Notes: generated by a model from the sequence alone, not told the origin. DNA of 64,000 nucleotides from [Scytonema hofmanni] UTEX 2349 (GCF_000582685.1 NZ_KK073766.1:31630-95629); one strand, 5' to 3'. Counted from the first letter of the stretch, positions 1-8,710 are shown. Translations and numbers: made by a program.

Positions 1-516
1 TACGAGGTAGAGCCAGACTTGGCAGGTGAAACCGTCGTCCTTTGGTGGGGTTTATTTGACAACGAGCTATACGTTGAGTTTAGCGATCGCCGCTACGGGC
101 CATTTTACCCGGTTGATGGGCCCATCCCACTACATCGCTATCGCAAACACAAGAAAACTAAAACCGAAGAAAGGGCAGATAAAATTGCCGATTTGGCTAA
201 AAAGTTGGGCTTGCCACGGACAGCCTTAGACAAAAACGCGGACTTACAATTTCTAGTAGATAAGTACAAGGAACTTACGCCAACTGCCACACCTTTTAAC
301 GACCCCGACCCATATCAAGAATTTACTTATCCCACTGTATTGTTTGCGAAGAGGGCGATTTCGGATTATCTAGCTAAACCTTTAGCGAAATTGTCTACCG
401 AACAGTTGGCATTTATTGATGCACTGCTAGCTGAAACTTTGACTAAAAAAGTGATTATTGAACGAGTACGGCAATATTTCCACTCACATAAAGGAGGGGA
501 ACAAAATGCTCACTGA
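1..516 (+). CDS. Transposase C-terminal part (Mu/Tn552/TniA-like), 5' end outside window
   Basis: The reading frame is open from the first base, so this is the tail of a longer gene. The visible part reads as the beta-rich C-terminal domain of Mu-type DDE transposases (LWWGLFDNELYVEFSDRRYG region), followed by a charged helical tail that in such systems contacts the partner ATPase. The catalytic domain is not in the window. Its stop overlaps the start of the ATPase gene by 11 bp, the usual arrangement of a transposase and AAA regulator pair. The family assignment rests on this domain shape and on the neighbour; an ExeA-associated integrase is an alternative name for the same kind of protein. 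Confidence 0.6.
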   Translation, partial: YEVEPDLAGETVVLWWGLFDNELYVEFSDRRYGPFYPVDGPIPLHRYRKHKKTKTEERADKIADLAKKLGLPRTALDKNADLQFLVDKYKELTPTATPFNDPDPYQEFTYPTVLFAKRAISDYLAKPLAKLSTEQLAFIDALLAETLTKKVIIERVRQYFHSHKGGEQNAH

Positions 517-1477
517 GGTTATGGAACATTTTCGCTTAGTTCGGGAGTTCTCCAAGTCTGGGTACTATGAGACGGAACATCAAAAGCAAATGTTTAAGGA
601 CATTAAAGTCGCAATCCATTCAGGGAAGTTGGTTGCTATCACGGGAATTATCGGGTGTGGCAAAACAACGACTTTACGACGTTTGTTTGAAGTTTTAGAA
701 AAAGAAGGCAAGATTTTAGTCTCGAAATCCCTTTCTGTTGATAAAGACCGAGCGACCCTACCAACACTGATTGCTGCCTTATTTTACGATTTATCAACAG
801 ATAAAGAAATTAAAATCCCTGTACTTGGAGAAAAACGGGAACGGGAACTACGCGACCTAATTAGAAAAGGTAAAAAGCCCGTTGCACTGTTTGTGGATGA
901 AGCGCACGACCTTCACTACAGTACTTTGACGGGACTCAAACGTTTAATTGAAGTAGTTGAAGACGGTGGTGGCACACTTTCGGTAGTGTTGGCTGGCCAT
1001 CCTAAGCTAAAAAATGATTTGCGCCGTCCAACTATGGAAGAAATCGGTTATCGGGCAACGGTCTTCTCCTTGGAGGGTATTGTTGGTAGCCAACGAGAAT
1101 ATATTGAATGGTTGGTATCTAAATGCATCACTGAAGATACTCAAATAAGTGACATATTGTCGGTGGAAGCCATTGATTTACTCGCCATGCGCTTGAGGAC
1201 ACCACTACAAATCGAGCAACATTTGACACTTGCTTTTGAGGCAGCGTACCTCTTTGGGGAAAAACCTGTTACCACGGCGATTGTTGAGTCCGTTTTATCT
1301 AAGCAAATTGACGATTTGGAACCCACCCTAACCCGGCATGGCTACGATGTAAGGGGCTTGGCGGAACAGTTCAATGCCAAACCGGCTGAAATTAAATTAC
1401 TGTTTCGCGGGCAACTTGACCCAGCGCGTTCGCGTGAATTACAGGAACAAATGCTGGCGGCGGGACTGCCACTTTGA
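506..1477 (+). CDS. AAA ATPase, TniB/TnsC/ExeA-like transposition regulator
   Basis: A protein of 323 residues. Walker A is GIIGCGKTTT near residue 48 and Walker B is LFVDEAHD near residue 130; an AGHPKL segment follows, as in ExeA/TnsC-type ATPases. These proteins bind DNA as ATP-dependent filaments and guide the transposase to targets. The ATG at 506 is chosen because AAGGAGGGG lies at 491-499; a TTG at 458 in the same frame would extend deep into the transposase gene. No TniQ-type gene follows: the terminal repeats begin directly after the stop, so this gene is the last one of the element. Confidence 0.75.
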   Translation: MLTEVMEHFRLVREFSKSGYYETEHQKQMFKDIKVAIHSGKLVAITGIIGCGKTTTLRRLFEVLEKEGKILVSKSLSVDKDRATLPTLIAALFYDLSTDKEIKIPVLGEKRERELRDLIRKGKKPVALFVDEAHDLHYSTLTGLKRLIEVVEDGGGTLSVVLAGHPKLKNDLRRPTMEEIGYRATVFSLEGIVGSQREYIEWLVSKCITEDTQISDILSVEAIDLLAMRLRTPLQIEQHLTLAFEAAYLFGEKPVTTAIVESVLSKQIDDLEPTLTRHGYDVRGLAEQFNAKPAEIKLLFRGQLDPARSRELQEQMLAAGLPL

Positions 1478-1499
1478 GCGGATTGAAAATGCAATAAAA

Positions 1500-1689
1500 A
1501 TGGAAGTATTTTGTTCGTATTTATAGTTGCAAATAATCCTGGTTGAAACCGATGATTGCAGGTTGGTTGCAGTTAATCCTGGCTCAGTTGCAATTAATCC
1601 TGGTTGAAGTGTAATTATAGTTGCAAATAATCCTGGTTTGGAAATGCGTTGATTGCAGGTTTGAGTGATTAGTATTGCAGGTTATTACA
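1500..1689 (+). repeat. Right-end repeat array of the Mu-like transposon
   Basis: Four copies of a motif like TTGCAANTAATCCTGG (about 1526, 1570, 1590 and 1622) and three copies of ATTGCAGGTT (about 1554, 1652 and 1675) are packed into under 200 bp between the ATPase stop and the tnpB remnant. Multiple related sites at one end are what transposase binding sites look like in Mu and Tn7-type elements. The likely terminus is at 1689, where the sequence ends in ATTACA; read inwards it starts TGTAAT, matching the TGT/ACA termini of this superfamily. The exact border is inferred. Confidence 0.6.
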
Positions 1690-2039
1690 CCTACCGATTG
1701 AATTTCTTCCTTATAAACAAAGGTGCGAACATCCAAACTGATAGAGGTGGGTCTAAATTTGTGGATTTGTTTAACAGCCTTAGCGTTACCAATAACTCTT
1801 CTGATAGCCTGACAAACATGGTTAGCTTTCAATCCAGTCGCTTCACGCACAGGCTTATAAACCAAATGGTGAAGCTTAGTAGTATTCCAGCAATTCTCAC
1901 GTTTTGCTACTTCCAAAATCTGATTACAAGCATCAGCAAACCCCTCCATTGTGCGGTCGATTTCGCCGACAAAGTTAGATGGGACTATAAGCTTGCATTT
2001 AACAGATATGGATTGAGTCATAATAGTATTGTAACTCAT
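1690..2039 (-). pseudogene. tnpB: tnpB N-terminal fragment, cut by the Mu-like element
   Basis: Read on the minus strand from 2039 (or the inner ATG at 2021), the frame gives a typical TnpB N-terminus: a beta strand, a TMEGFADACNQILEVAK helix, then FRPTSISLDVRTFVYKEE. After that the frame runs into the terminal repeats of the transposon and loses all similarity. The RuvC part is missing. The left-end sequence of its IS200/IS605-type element is still present at 2040-2185. This fragment is a different TnpB lineage from the intact gene at 4151-5338, although the left ends are alike. Confidence 0.65.
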
Positions 2040-2185
2040 CCACTTAAATTATTAATGACAACTCGCTCACCCCGCGCATTGTCTGAACGTAGTTCAAAGT
2101 TATTTGGGGATGAAGCTCATTGCCGTTCCTCCATTCTTCTCACCGCCAACTGTTCCAGTGTGGCGGGAGTCTCCTGGAGGTTTAG
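2040..2185 (-). mobile_element. Left end of an IS1341-type (IS200/IS605) tnpB element
   Basis: A hairpin at about 2139-2169 (CTCACCGCCA paired with TGGCGGGAG) and the following CTCCTGG stretch are closely matched at 5486-5527, the left end of the intact tnpB element. The element end abuts the ATG at 2186 and supplies a GGAGG ribosome-binding sequence for the VOC gene start. Confidence 0.55.
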
Positions 2186-2211
2186 ATGAGTACTCAAATT
2201 TTCGTCAACTT

Positions 2212-3572
2212 ATATCTTGCACCTCTGAGGATAAACCACTAATAGGCAAATAGGAGTGTAAAAAAAGTGGCTTCAACAGCGAGCAAGTGTTTAAGTAGAC
2301 AAAATAAATTTATATAACCAAACAAAGGGTGAGATTACGTAAATTACTAAGGAGCAAGCGATCGCTAACTTGAAAGAGTAGATGGATTTGCACTTAATAG
2401 CAGAAATATGAGAAAAAGGGCGTGAAAAGCATATATCAAAGCAAGAAAAATGGTTTTAATTCTTGCCCACGCCCAAAAGCTAGTCTACACTCTGCTGTCG
2501 TTGATGCCCTCTAGATATCAGCAACAGAACTTAGAAGCAATGTTGGGATTGTTCCTACAGGCACAAGGACATCCTTTACCTGAACACTCCCAAAGTAAGT
2601 CTGCCAGTGCATTAAGCCGATTTCTGAATATTTATCATTGGTCAACCCGTAGTGTAATTCGTACTACGCGCGCTCGTATTCTTGAGGAGATTTTGTCCTA
2701 CTGCCCAAAAGGACGCAAACCTTGTCTGCAAGTCATCATTGACCTGACAACTTTAGAAAAATGCGGCAAATTTCCGCAATTTAAAGATTTAATCCCTGTC
2801 TACAACGGAAAACGAGGCTTGCATTTGGTTGTGGTGTATTTGGTTGTTGGTCAGTGGAGAATTCCCTGGAGTTTTCGTGTATGGAGGGGAAAAGGTACTT
2901 CCTCTCCTGCACAGTTGGGATTAAAGCAGATTTTCTGTTTGCCGAAAAAGTTAACCCAGCACTTCCAGGTGATGATTCTCGTAGATACTGCATTCGGCAG
3001 TGTGGAATTTCTACATGCTGTGCGAAAGCTGAAGTATCACGTCATTGTTGGTATCGCAAGGACGCGGCAATTAACTTCGGGATACAGCGTTTCTCAACTA
3101 CATAAACGCGGACAACACCTGCGCCTGAAAGGTTTAAAGTTTCCTGTTTATGTGTCTTGGTATTATTTTAAACGTGATGATGGTAAGTACGAAAAACGAT
3201 TTGTTGTTTCCACCAAAGCTCTTAAAGCCAGCACTATTTCTTGGTGGGGTAAACGCCGATGGCTTTCTAGTGGGCTGGTTTAAAACTGCCAAGCATCGTT
3301 TTGGCTTACACCGCTTTGGGCAAGGAACACTTTTAGGTGTTTACCGTTGGTTGATACTGTCTTTAATCTCCTATATCTTGGCCCATTGGGCTTACTTATC
3401 TACAACCAGAGCATCAACAAGTTTACCCAATTGGGGACAAGCCGCTGAAATTGCATTCCAAACTATCTTTCCACAATTATTGCTGTTATTTCTTTTACAA
3501 GATATTGAACGCCTGAGAAACTTGGCACTTAGTCAGGGAATTGACATCCAAGTTTCCAGGTGCAAGATATGA
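2212..3572 (+). mobile_element. IS4-type insertion sequence, copy 1
   Basis: The ends carry inverted repeats ATATCTTGCACCT (from 2212) and AGGTGCAAGATAT (ending 3570). The flanks GTCAACTT (2204-2211) and GTCAACCT (3573-3580) look like an imperfect 8-bp target duplication inside a VOC gene. The length is about 1.36 kb and it holds one frameshifted transposase. The same left end and transposase recur at 45.9-46.85 kb. Confidence 0.75.
2450..3572 (+). pseudogene. IS4-type DDE transposase, frameshifted
   Basis: The first 250 or so residues read in one frame from 2450 (D1 in VIIDLTTLEK, D2 in MILVDTAFGS). The frame then shifts near 3240; the rest (VGWFKTAKHRFGLHRFGQGT to the end) is in another frame up to 3572. 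One indel is enough to explain it. Copy 2 at 46 kb has its own, different break, so neither copy is active. The YREK-type third catalytic region is not obvious in the visible part, so the exact IS family is left open. Confidence 0.7.
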
Positions 3573-3989
3573 GTCAACCTACCCGTCAAAGATCTCCAGC
3601 AATCGATCGAGTTTTTCACAAAACTTGGCTTTCAGTTCAACCCCCAATTTACCGATGAAACGGCCACCTGCATGATTGTGTCCGAAACCATCTTTGTGAT
3701 GCTTTTGACGCATGAGAAATTCAAAACATTCACGCCAAACCCGATTTGCGATGCCACAAAAAGTACCGAAGTGTTGACGTGCTTATCAGTTGAGAGCCGA
3801 GAAAAAGTGGATCAGCTGGTTCGTGAAGCCGTTGCTGCTGGTGGCACAACCTACAACGAACCTCAAGACCACGGATTTATGTACGCGCATGGATTTCAGG
3901 ATTTAGATGGTCACATTTGGGAACTAATTTATATGGAACCCGAAGCAACCCATCCAGTTGAGGCCCAAAGGGAAGGAGCAGGAGTTTGA

Positions 3990-4104
3990 ACCACAACAGA
4001 ACAACCAGTGGAACACAAAGAAAGCGAACTCATCGAAACATTAGCACACCCATTCATACAAGAAGATGAAAGATATTTGCACATCACTGAGGTTGATTCT
4101 TGAC
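3990..4104 (+). other. Unexplained coding-like stretch after the VOC gene
   Basis: Directly in frame after the VOC stop, 37 codons read TTTEQPVEHKESELIETLAH and onward to HITEVDS before a stop at 4102-4104. Composition is protein-like, but there is no start codon. It could be the tail of a lost gene or of an originally longer VOC protein. I do not recognise it. Confidence 0.25.
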
Positions 4105-4300
4105 ATCCTCTCCCGCTAACAAAAGCGGTGTAGCGGGAGATTCCCAAAACTCACGATTTGGGTTTCTGTTTCTTTCCATTACTGGATTTTCGCAACTGCC
4201 CTTTAGACTTATGCCTATCAGGTCTTATGTTCGCTCCACAGACTGCAACGGTGTGTCCCACCGCCAAGATATTCCGGCTGGCGTTGATATCACGGTCGTG
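4105..4300 (-). ncRNA. Candidate omega RNA (reRNA) of the tnpB element
   Basis: In IS200/IS605 elements the guide RNA overlaps the tnpB 3' end and stops at the right end of the element. Here that interval includes the 9-bp hairpin at 4111-4140. The guide portion would be the host sequence immediately beyond the right end. The upstream border is a guess; only the hairpin is seen directly. Confidence 0.35.
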
Positions 4301-5338
4301 GTGTGTTCCGCAGTTTGGACAATCCCACTCTCTGATACTCAACGGCAATTTATCAACGATATGTCCGCAGCTACCACAGCGTTTAGAACTGGGAAACCAT
4401 CGGTCAATCTTCACCAAGGTTCGACCGTACCACTTGGCTTTATATTCCAGTTGCCTCACCATCTCGCCCCATGCAGCATCACTAATAACACGGGCAAGTT
4501 TGGGATTTTTGACCATGTTTTTAACTGCCAAATCCTCAACTACTATCGTTTGGTTTTCACGAATCAGTCGGATTGTCAGTTTATGCAGATGGTCTTTACG
4601 TCCGTCAGAAATTTTAGCTTGAATCCGAGCAACTTTGAGTCTAGCTTTATCACGATTGCGAGAAGTTTTTTGTTTGCGACTCAAAGACTTTTGGACTTTC
4701 CTCAACTTTTGATAGTGCTTGTCAAACGCTTTTGGATTCGCAATCTTTTCACCCGTACTCAGGGTGACAAGGCTACTAATGCCAACATCCAAGCCTACAG
4801 CACTATCAACTGGTTGCATGGCTTGGTCGGTCAGATCGTCAATCCGCAAACTAACAAACCAGCGTCCAGAAGGTTCAAGTCTAACTGTGATGGTGCTAGG
4901 TTCACATCCTTCGGGAAGCTGCCTAGACCATTTAATTGGCAAACTTTGAGAGCATTTAGCCAAGTAAACCTGTCCATCTTTCCACCGGAAAGCAGACTTG
5001 GTAAATTCCGCGCTGCCACCACTTTGCTTCTTTTTGAAGTTGGGGTATCTTGCTCTACCAGCAAAAAAGTTAGTGAAAGCCGTTTGCAGATGTCTCAGAC
5101 CTTGTTGCAGTGGTACACAGCTAACCTCATTCAGAAATTGGAGATCATCAAGTTTTTTCCAAGAAGTCAACATAGCAGAAGACTGAACATAATCAACTTT
5201 CTGCTGTCTCTCGTACCAAGCCTCGGTTCGGGAAGCCAAAGCTTTGTTGAAAACCAACCGCACACAACCAATTGTCCGGCGCAATATCTGTTCTTGCTCG
5301 GTGGTTGGGTAAAAACGGTAGCGGTAGGCTTTTTCCAT
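4151..5338 (-). CDS. tnpB: TnpB RNA-guided nuclease, complete
   Basis: A protein of 395 residues, normal TnpB length. All catalytic features are visible: RuvC-I aspartate in GLDVG, RuvC-II glutamate in TIVVEDL, a CGSCG/CPNCG zinc finger, and RuvC-III aspartate in HDRDINAS. The family cleaves DNA guided by an omega RNA made from the element's right end, next to a short transposon-adjacent motif, and so helps keep the element in place. The guide RNA would come from the 3' part of this gene and the right end. The lysine-rich C-terminus (RKSSNGKKQKPKS) is normal. Nothing suggests inactivation. Confidence 0.92.
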   Translation of the reverse strand: MEKAYRYRFYPTTEQEQILRRTIGCVRLVFNKALASRTEAWYERQQKVDYVQSSAMLTSWKKLDDLQFLNEVSCVPLQQGLRHLQTAFTNFFAGRARYPNFKKKQSGGSAEFTKSAFRWKDGQVYLAKCSQSLPIKWSRQLPEGCEPSTITVRLEPSGRWFVSLRIDDLTDQAMQPVDSAVGLDVGISSLVTLSTGEKIANPKAFDKHYQKLRKVQKSLSRKQKTSRNRDKARLKVARIQAKISDGRKDHLHKLTIRLIRENQTIVVEDLAVKNMVKNPKLARVISDAAWGEMVRQLEYKAKWYGRTLVKIDRWFPSSKRCGSCGHIVDKLPLSIREWDCPNCGTHHDRDINASRNILAVGHTVAVCGANIRPDRHKSKGQLRKSSNGKKQKPKS

Positions 5339-5532
5339 ACCTCACATTTTACCATTAAATTTGTGAAATACGTACAACCCCCCATGCACCAAAGTTTAAT
5401 TACTCACTCGTCGTTCACCCCGTCGCCTAATGTCGCAAAGCGACAATTCGTCTCAGGGGTGAAACTTCTCGCTCGTCCCCATTCCTCTCGCCGCCAAACT
5501 GCGTTGTGGCGGGAGTCTCCTGGGGGTGTTAG

Positions 5533-6165
5533 ATGAAACTCTATGAATTTGCTCCCACACGATCAATTCGGGTTCGTTGGGTTCTCCAGGAACTTGGGGT
5601 GGAATTTGAAGCAATCTCTATCAACATGCGGGCAGGTGAACACCGTACACCCGATTTTCTCACCATTAATCCCACTGGCAAGCTCCCTGTGCTCGTCGAT
5701 GGCGAACATATCATCACTGAATCCGTAGCCATTGCTTTGTACCTCGGTGAGAAGTACCCAGAATCTAACTTGGTACCTACAGACTTGCTTCTGCGAGCAC
5801 AGCTTTATCGTTGGCTCCTCTTTACTGCCACCGAATTGGAACAGCCGCTATGGCGTATCGCTCGCCACACGTTTATATACCCAGAACAGTTGAGATTGCC
5901 TGCTGAAATACCTCTCGCTCGGCAAGACTTCACCAGTATGGCTGTCGTTTTAGAGAACCATCTGTTGGATCGGCAGTTTGTAGTGGGTGAACACGTCACA
6001 GTGGCTGATTTTGTGCTTGCTTACACACTGGATTGGGCGAACGAAGTTCAGCTACTCGCCACTTTCCCCACGCTGGTGGACTACATGGAACGAATGTACA
6101 AACGACCAAAGGCATCTGGGCGAATCGCAGCTGCACTTGCAAGTCTCAATCAGACCTCACAATGA
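5533..6165 (+). CDS. Glutathione S-transferase family protein
   Basis: A protein of 210 residues with the two-domain GST layout. The N-terminal thioredoxin-like half starts KLYEFAPTRSIRVRWVLQEL, with a serine in the usual catalytic position, and has the cis-proline NPTGKLPVLVDG and the ESVAI gamma-glutamyl-binding motif. The all-helical C-terminal half contains the GEHVTVADF N-capping motif. GSTs conjugate glutathione to electrophiles in the cytosol; the substrate is unknown. The ATG at 5533 is 3 bp from the left end of the tnpB element, which supplies the sequence upstream of the start (CCTGGGGGTGTTAG). The native promoter may have been displaced. Confidence 0.88.
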   Translation: MKLYEFAPTRSIRVRWVLQELGVEFEAISINMRAGEHRTPDFLTINPTGKLPVLVDGEHIITESVAIALYLGEKYPESNLVPTDLLLRAQLYRWLLFTATELEQPLWRIARHTFIYPEQLRLPAEIPLARQDFTSMAVVLENHLLDRQFVVGEHVTVADFVLAYTLDWANEVQLLATFPTLVDYMERMYKRPKASGRIAAALASLNQTSQ

Positions 6166-6290
6166 TTCGCGATCTGATCAGCCGTTTGGGTATCAGCCAG
6201 AGTGAAGTCTGGTAGATATTGTTTTACAGAGACATCCAGGACATCCAGGTTAATTTTTCCAGCTTCTACGAATTGCAGCGCTGCGATCGC
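6155..6290 (-). pseudogene. Fragment of a class C beta-lactamase-like serine hydrolase
   Basis: On the minus strand an open stretch reads AIAALQFVEAGKINLDVLDV, then SVKQYLPDFTLADTQTADQI. This matches the well-known segment of penicillin-binding/beta-lactamase-type hydrolases (LVEAGKIDLDDPVSKYLPDF) that lies between the SxxK motif and the HLLNQTSG region. There is no start, no SxxK and no continuation, so it is a remnant of about 45 codons. The assignment is by recall of the motif only. Confidence 0.45.
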
Positions 6291-6350
6291 TTCTAGACGC
6301 AATCATTGTCTAGCAAAAGCCAAGTCACTTCAACGATATCATCAAAGCTG

Positions 6351-6989
6351 TCAATCTCCTGAACAGTCTTCTTCATCTACCCAATCTTCATCCCAGAGAA
6401 GTTCATTGTAAACCTTAGTTGCTTGAGATATTTTTAGGTTGTGAGCTGCTGTCACACAATTTCTTGGTTGCCAGCCAATGAGGGCATATCTTCCATGTAA
6501 ATGTCTGACAGCATCTTTGCAGTCATTAATTACTGGAATATCTTCTTTGATGTATTTCCGCAATTGGACTCCTAAACGAATTGCCTCCATTTCATAATTT
6601 TGAAAGTAGGGTTCTTCAACATCAGGTGTAGAAATCAGCAATGCTCTCACCCAGGCATGATTTTTATAGATAGCCTTCGCTACAACTAAATTGACTTGTT
6701 TTGGTGTCCAGTTGCTCCTTTGTAAAAAGTTATCTATTGCTGATTCATCATCTAAATCTATATCTACGTTAGATTCTGAAAGTATTTCCGAGATATCTGT
6801 ATTTTCTAGGAACAGTTCGTACCATTCTTGAAATGTTTCGGGACTAAATAGTTTTCGCGCTTCTTCAAATGAAATTTTCTCCCATCCAGCATCTGTAACT
6901 ATTTCGTTACCAGTCTTTGCAATGAACAGATTTTCTTCTACCATCCAAGGGAAGGATTTTTTCTGATGTTTTCTCTTTCGTTTACCCAT
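6351..6989 (-). CDS. Hypothetical protein, 212 residues
   Basis: I do not recognise a family. The N-terminus is basic (MGKRKRKHQKKSFPW), the centre is acidic (DIDLDDESAIDNF) and the C-terminus is very acidic (LLWDEDWVDEEDC). No membrane segment or signal peptide is seen. The protein-like composition and the absence of stops over 212 codons support a real gene. It stands alone, convergent with the GST gene, and no strong ribosome-binding site precedes the ATG. Confidence 0.55.
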   Translation of the reverse strand: MGKRKRKHQKKSFPWMVEENLFIAKTGNEIVTDAGWEKISFEEARKLFSPETFQEWYELFLENTDISEILSESNVDIDLDDESAIDNFLQRSNWTPKQVNLVVAKAIYKNHAWVRALLISTPDVEEPYFQNYEMEAIRLGVQLRKYIKEDIPVINDCKDAVRHLHGRYALIGWQPRNCVTAAHNLKISQATKVYNELLWDEDWVDEEDCSGD

Positions 6990-7158
6990 TGAGCCATTGC
7001 AATGTCTATCGCCTTGCCGCCTAAACGTCTACGCACTCAACTTTAATGCTATCGTCGATTATTTGGTAGGCTTCTTTACCAAAGAGCAACTCCTGTTTGT
7101 GACAGTACGTACACCACAGGAGTAATGTATTCTTTTTTACCTATGCTTAACAGGAGTA

Positions 7159-7419
7159 TCACCCACAAAAATCATCCACCCGGATATCCCGCCAAATGTC
7201 AGAAATCTGCCAACCAGAGTTGCCAACAGACTGTACTGGAGGATTGTCAAGGAATGGAATATAGTCAGGTTCTCTTGGAAGAAGAATTGCTGCTGGTTGC
7301 TCATCAACTACAGGGGCTGAAGAATTGACGGTATCAGCTTGAAGATTTTGGTCTTCAGCGTGTTGGATTTCCATCATTTTCTTCAGAGTCAGCTTGTCGG
7401 ATTTTTTGATGATCTTCAT
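7159..7419 (-). CDS. Small hypothetical protein, 86 residues
   Basis: An open frame from an ATG at 7419: MKIIKKSDKLTLKKMMEIQH, then a proline-, valine- and aspartate-rich tail ending IRVDDFCG. A basic leader followed by a variable tail with a single near-terminal cysteine is compatible with a short regulatory or precursor peptide, but there is no modifying enzyme nearby. It is a weak call. Confidence 0.3.
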   Translation of the reverse strand: MKIIKKSDKLTLKKMMEIQHAEDQNLQADTVNSSAPVVDEQPAAILLPREPDYIPFLDNPPVQSVGNSGWQISDIWRDIRVDDFCG

Positions 7420-7894
7420 ATCTATCTATTAAAAGTTTTCATTCACTGCTCCCCAAAGGCATCGGCTGAAAATCTGGATGACAGCAAAGTTGTGAGAAAT
7501 TGGGTGTTAATAATTGCACGGAATAAACAAGATACAGCAAATCTATAGAAAATACGAGTCCCTTGCTGAGGAATTTATCAATTAGATACAAATTTCTTTT
7601 TCGCGCAGATGCCACAATATTTTACACAGATGTTTTGGGCACTCGCTAGCCTCATAAAAACCATTAATTCTCAAAATCAAACTGGCATATATCAGTTCAG
7701 TAGGAACTATTCAGTTTCACATCTATGTTTGTATTACCTAACCTGCACACTTGCCAAGTTACAAACGTACTTGTTGAGAATGCAAGCACCTTTGTATATA
7801 TGAGTAGAAGAAATAGAAAAATAACTTTTTAGGTAAAAAACTGCTTTAACAGAAATGTATAGCCAAAAATTAGTTGCCTACTGAATACTTATGC
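7420..7894. other. No gene recognised
   Basis: AT-rich sequence between the small ORF and drmC. Short open frames exist on the plus strand but have no protein-like character. No repeat or RNA gene was recognised. Confidence 0.5.
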
Positions 7895-8710
7895 CTACAG
7901 CGAGTTTAAAGATACGAGAAACTCTTCCTGAATTAAACGGTCGATATGTTCTGCCACTTGATGAGCTATATCTTCACCGTGAACTAGTAGTCCCATTTCC
8001 ATATTTAATGTCAGAGCGTACTCAGTGAGGTTAGCACTGGAAATAAACAAGTGCTTTCTATCAGCGATCGCACATTTAACGTGTAAGGAACCATACCTTC
8101 CTTCTGAATCTGTAAGCCGCTTATTTCGTGGCCAAATAAAAATGTGTGCTTGTTGGGCAATTTCCAGTCCCAATGCTGCACTGACTCCAAAAGGTATTTT
8201 ACCCTTGCTAGATTCGGGGGTTTCAGCAATAATTCGCACAGTGACTTCTCGTTTCATTGCTGTTAATAATGCTTTTGCAATCTCTGGAATCTTATAAACA
8301 GCAAAACTGACAAGAATTATTTCCCGTTGTGCTTCGTGAATTAATTGTAGTAACACTTGTTCTGTTCTGCGAAGTGGTATTCCCTCACTTGTGGGGCCAG
8401 TCCAAACTAACTCAACAGACAACTCATTCTTTGCTGCCACCTCACAGTAAATTGCTGTGGCTAATGCAGACGCGATCGCACTACTGTCCAAATAAATAGC
8501 TTCCCGACACCAAGTTTCTAACAATTCCCCTACTAGTCGGCGAAAATTAGTATTGGGCAGTTGTTTCAAGATTGATGCTTTCAACGCAAAATCACAATAT
8601 CTTGCTGGAGTAGCTATCAACAAATTAATTACAGCATCTAAAACAGGAGATGGAAGTTGTTTGGCACAGGTACGAATTTGAGCCAATAAAAGCGGTGGTA
8701 AAAAGCTCAC
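7895..8710 (-). CDS. drmC: DISARM protein DrmC, phospholipase D-like
   Basis: A protein of 271 residues. The C-terminal half has a single PLD/HKD motif, SLHVKCAIADRKHLFISSAN, near residues 207-226; the N-terminal half is helical. DrmC is the PLD-fold component of DISARM and has been reported dispensable for protection in one tested system. The start ATG at 8710 overlaps the drmB stop by 4 bp, so the two are translationally coupled. It is the last gene of the minus-strand operon. Confidence 0.88.
   Translation of the reverse strand: MSFLPPLLLAQIRTCAKQLPSPVLDAVINLLIATPARYCDFALKASILKQLPNTNFRRLVGELLETWCREAIYLDSSAIASALATAIYCEVAAKNELSVELVWTGPTSEGIPLRRTEQVLLQLIHEAQREIILVSFAVYKIPEIAKALLTAMKREVTVRIIAETPESSKGKIPFGVSAALGLEIAQQAHIFIWPRNKRLTDSEGRYGSLHVKCAIADRKHLFISSANLTEYALTLNMEMGLLVHGEDIAHQVAEHIDRLIQEEFLVSLNSL

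Larger units (their letters stand above)
2186..3989 (+). pseudogene. VOC (glyoxalase/bleomycin-resistance) family gene split by an IS
   Basis: The start codon and first eight codons (MSTQIFVN) lie at 2186-2209, behind a GGAGGT sequence. The frame resumes after the insertion at 3573 with VNLPVKDLQQSIEFFTKLGF and runs to 3989. Removing the IS and one copy of the duplicated GTCAAC gives a continuous protein of about 144 residues, normal for the family. The C-terminal HGFQDLDGHIWELIYM holds the conserved metal-binding glutamate region. VOC proteins are metal-dependent isomerases, dioxygenases or drug-binding proteins; the substrate cannot be told here. The gene as present cannot make the protein. 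Confidence 0.8.
4105..5532 (-). mobile_element. IS1341-type tnpB-only element (IS200/IS605 superfamily)
   Basis: On the minus strand the element runs from its left end near 5530 (hairpin at 5486-5514, CCGCCA/TGGCGG) to its right end near 4105 (hairpin 4111-4140, CTCCCGCTA/TAGCGGGAG). It carries a full-length tnpB and no tnpA, so it would depend on a TnpA elsewhere. The left end sits directly against the start codon of the GST gene. Confidence 0.7.

Noticed and set aside
1500..1689. CRISPR array
   Set aside because: The repeats are short, of two types, unevenly spaced and partly overlapping, as expected of transposase binding sites. No repeat-spacer periodicity is seen here or elsewhere in the window.
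1584..2039. Candidate guided-transposon effector (Cas12k-like) next to the Mu-like element
   Set aside because: The fragment reads as an ordinary TnpB N-terminus and is cut by the transposon end, so it is a target of insertion and not cargo. No CRISPR repeat is visible near it.
4100..5536. Long plus-strand open frame over the tnpB element
   Set aside because: It is antisense to an intact, motif-complete tnpB and has no protein-like features.
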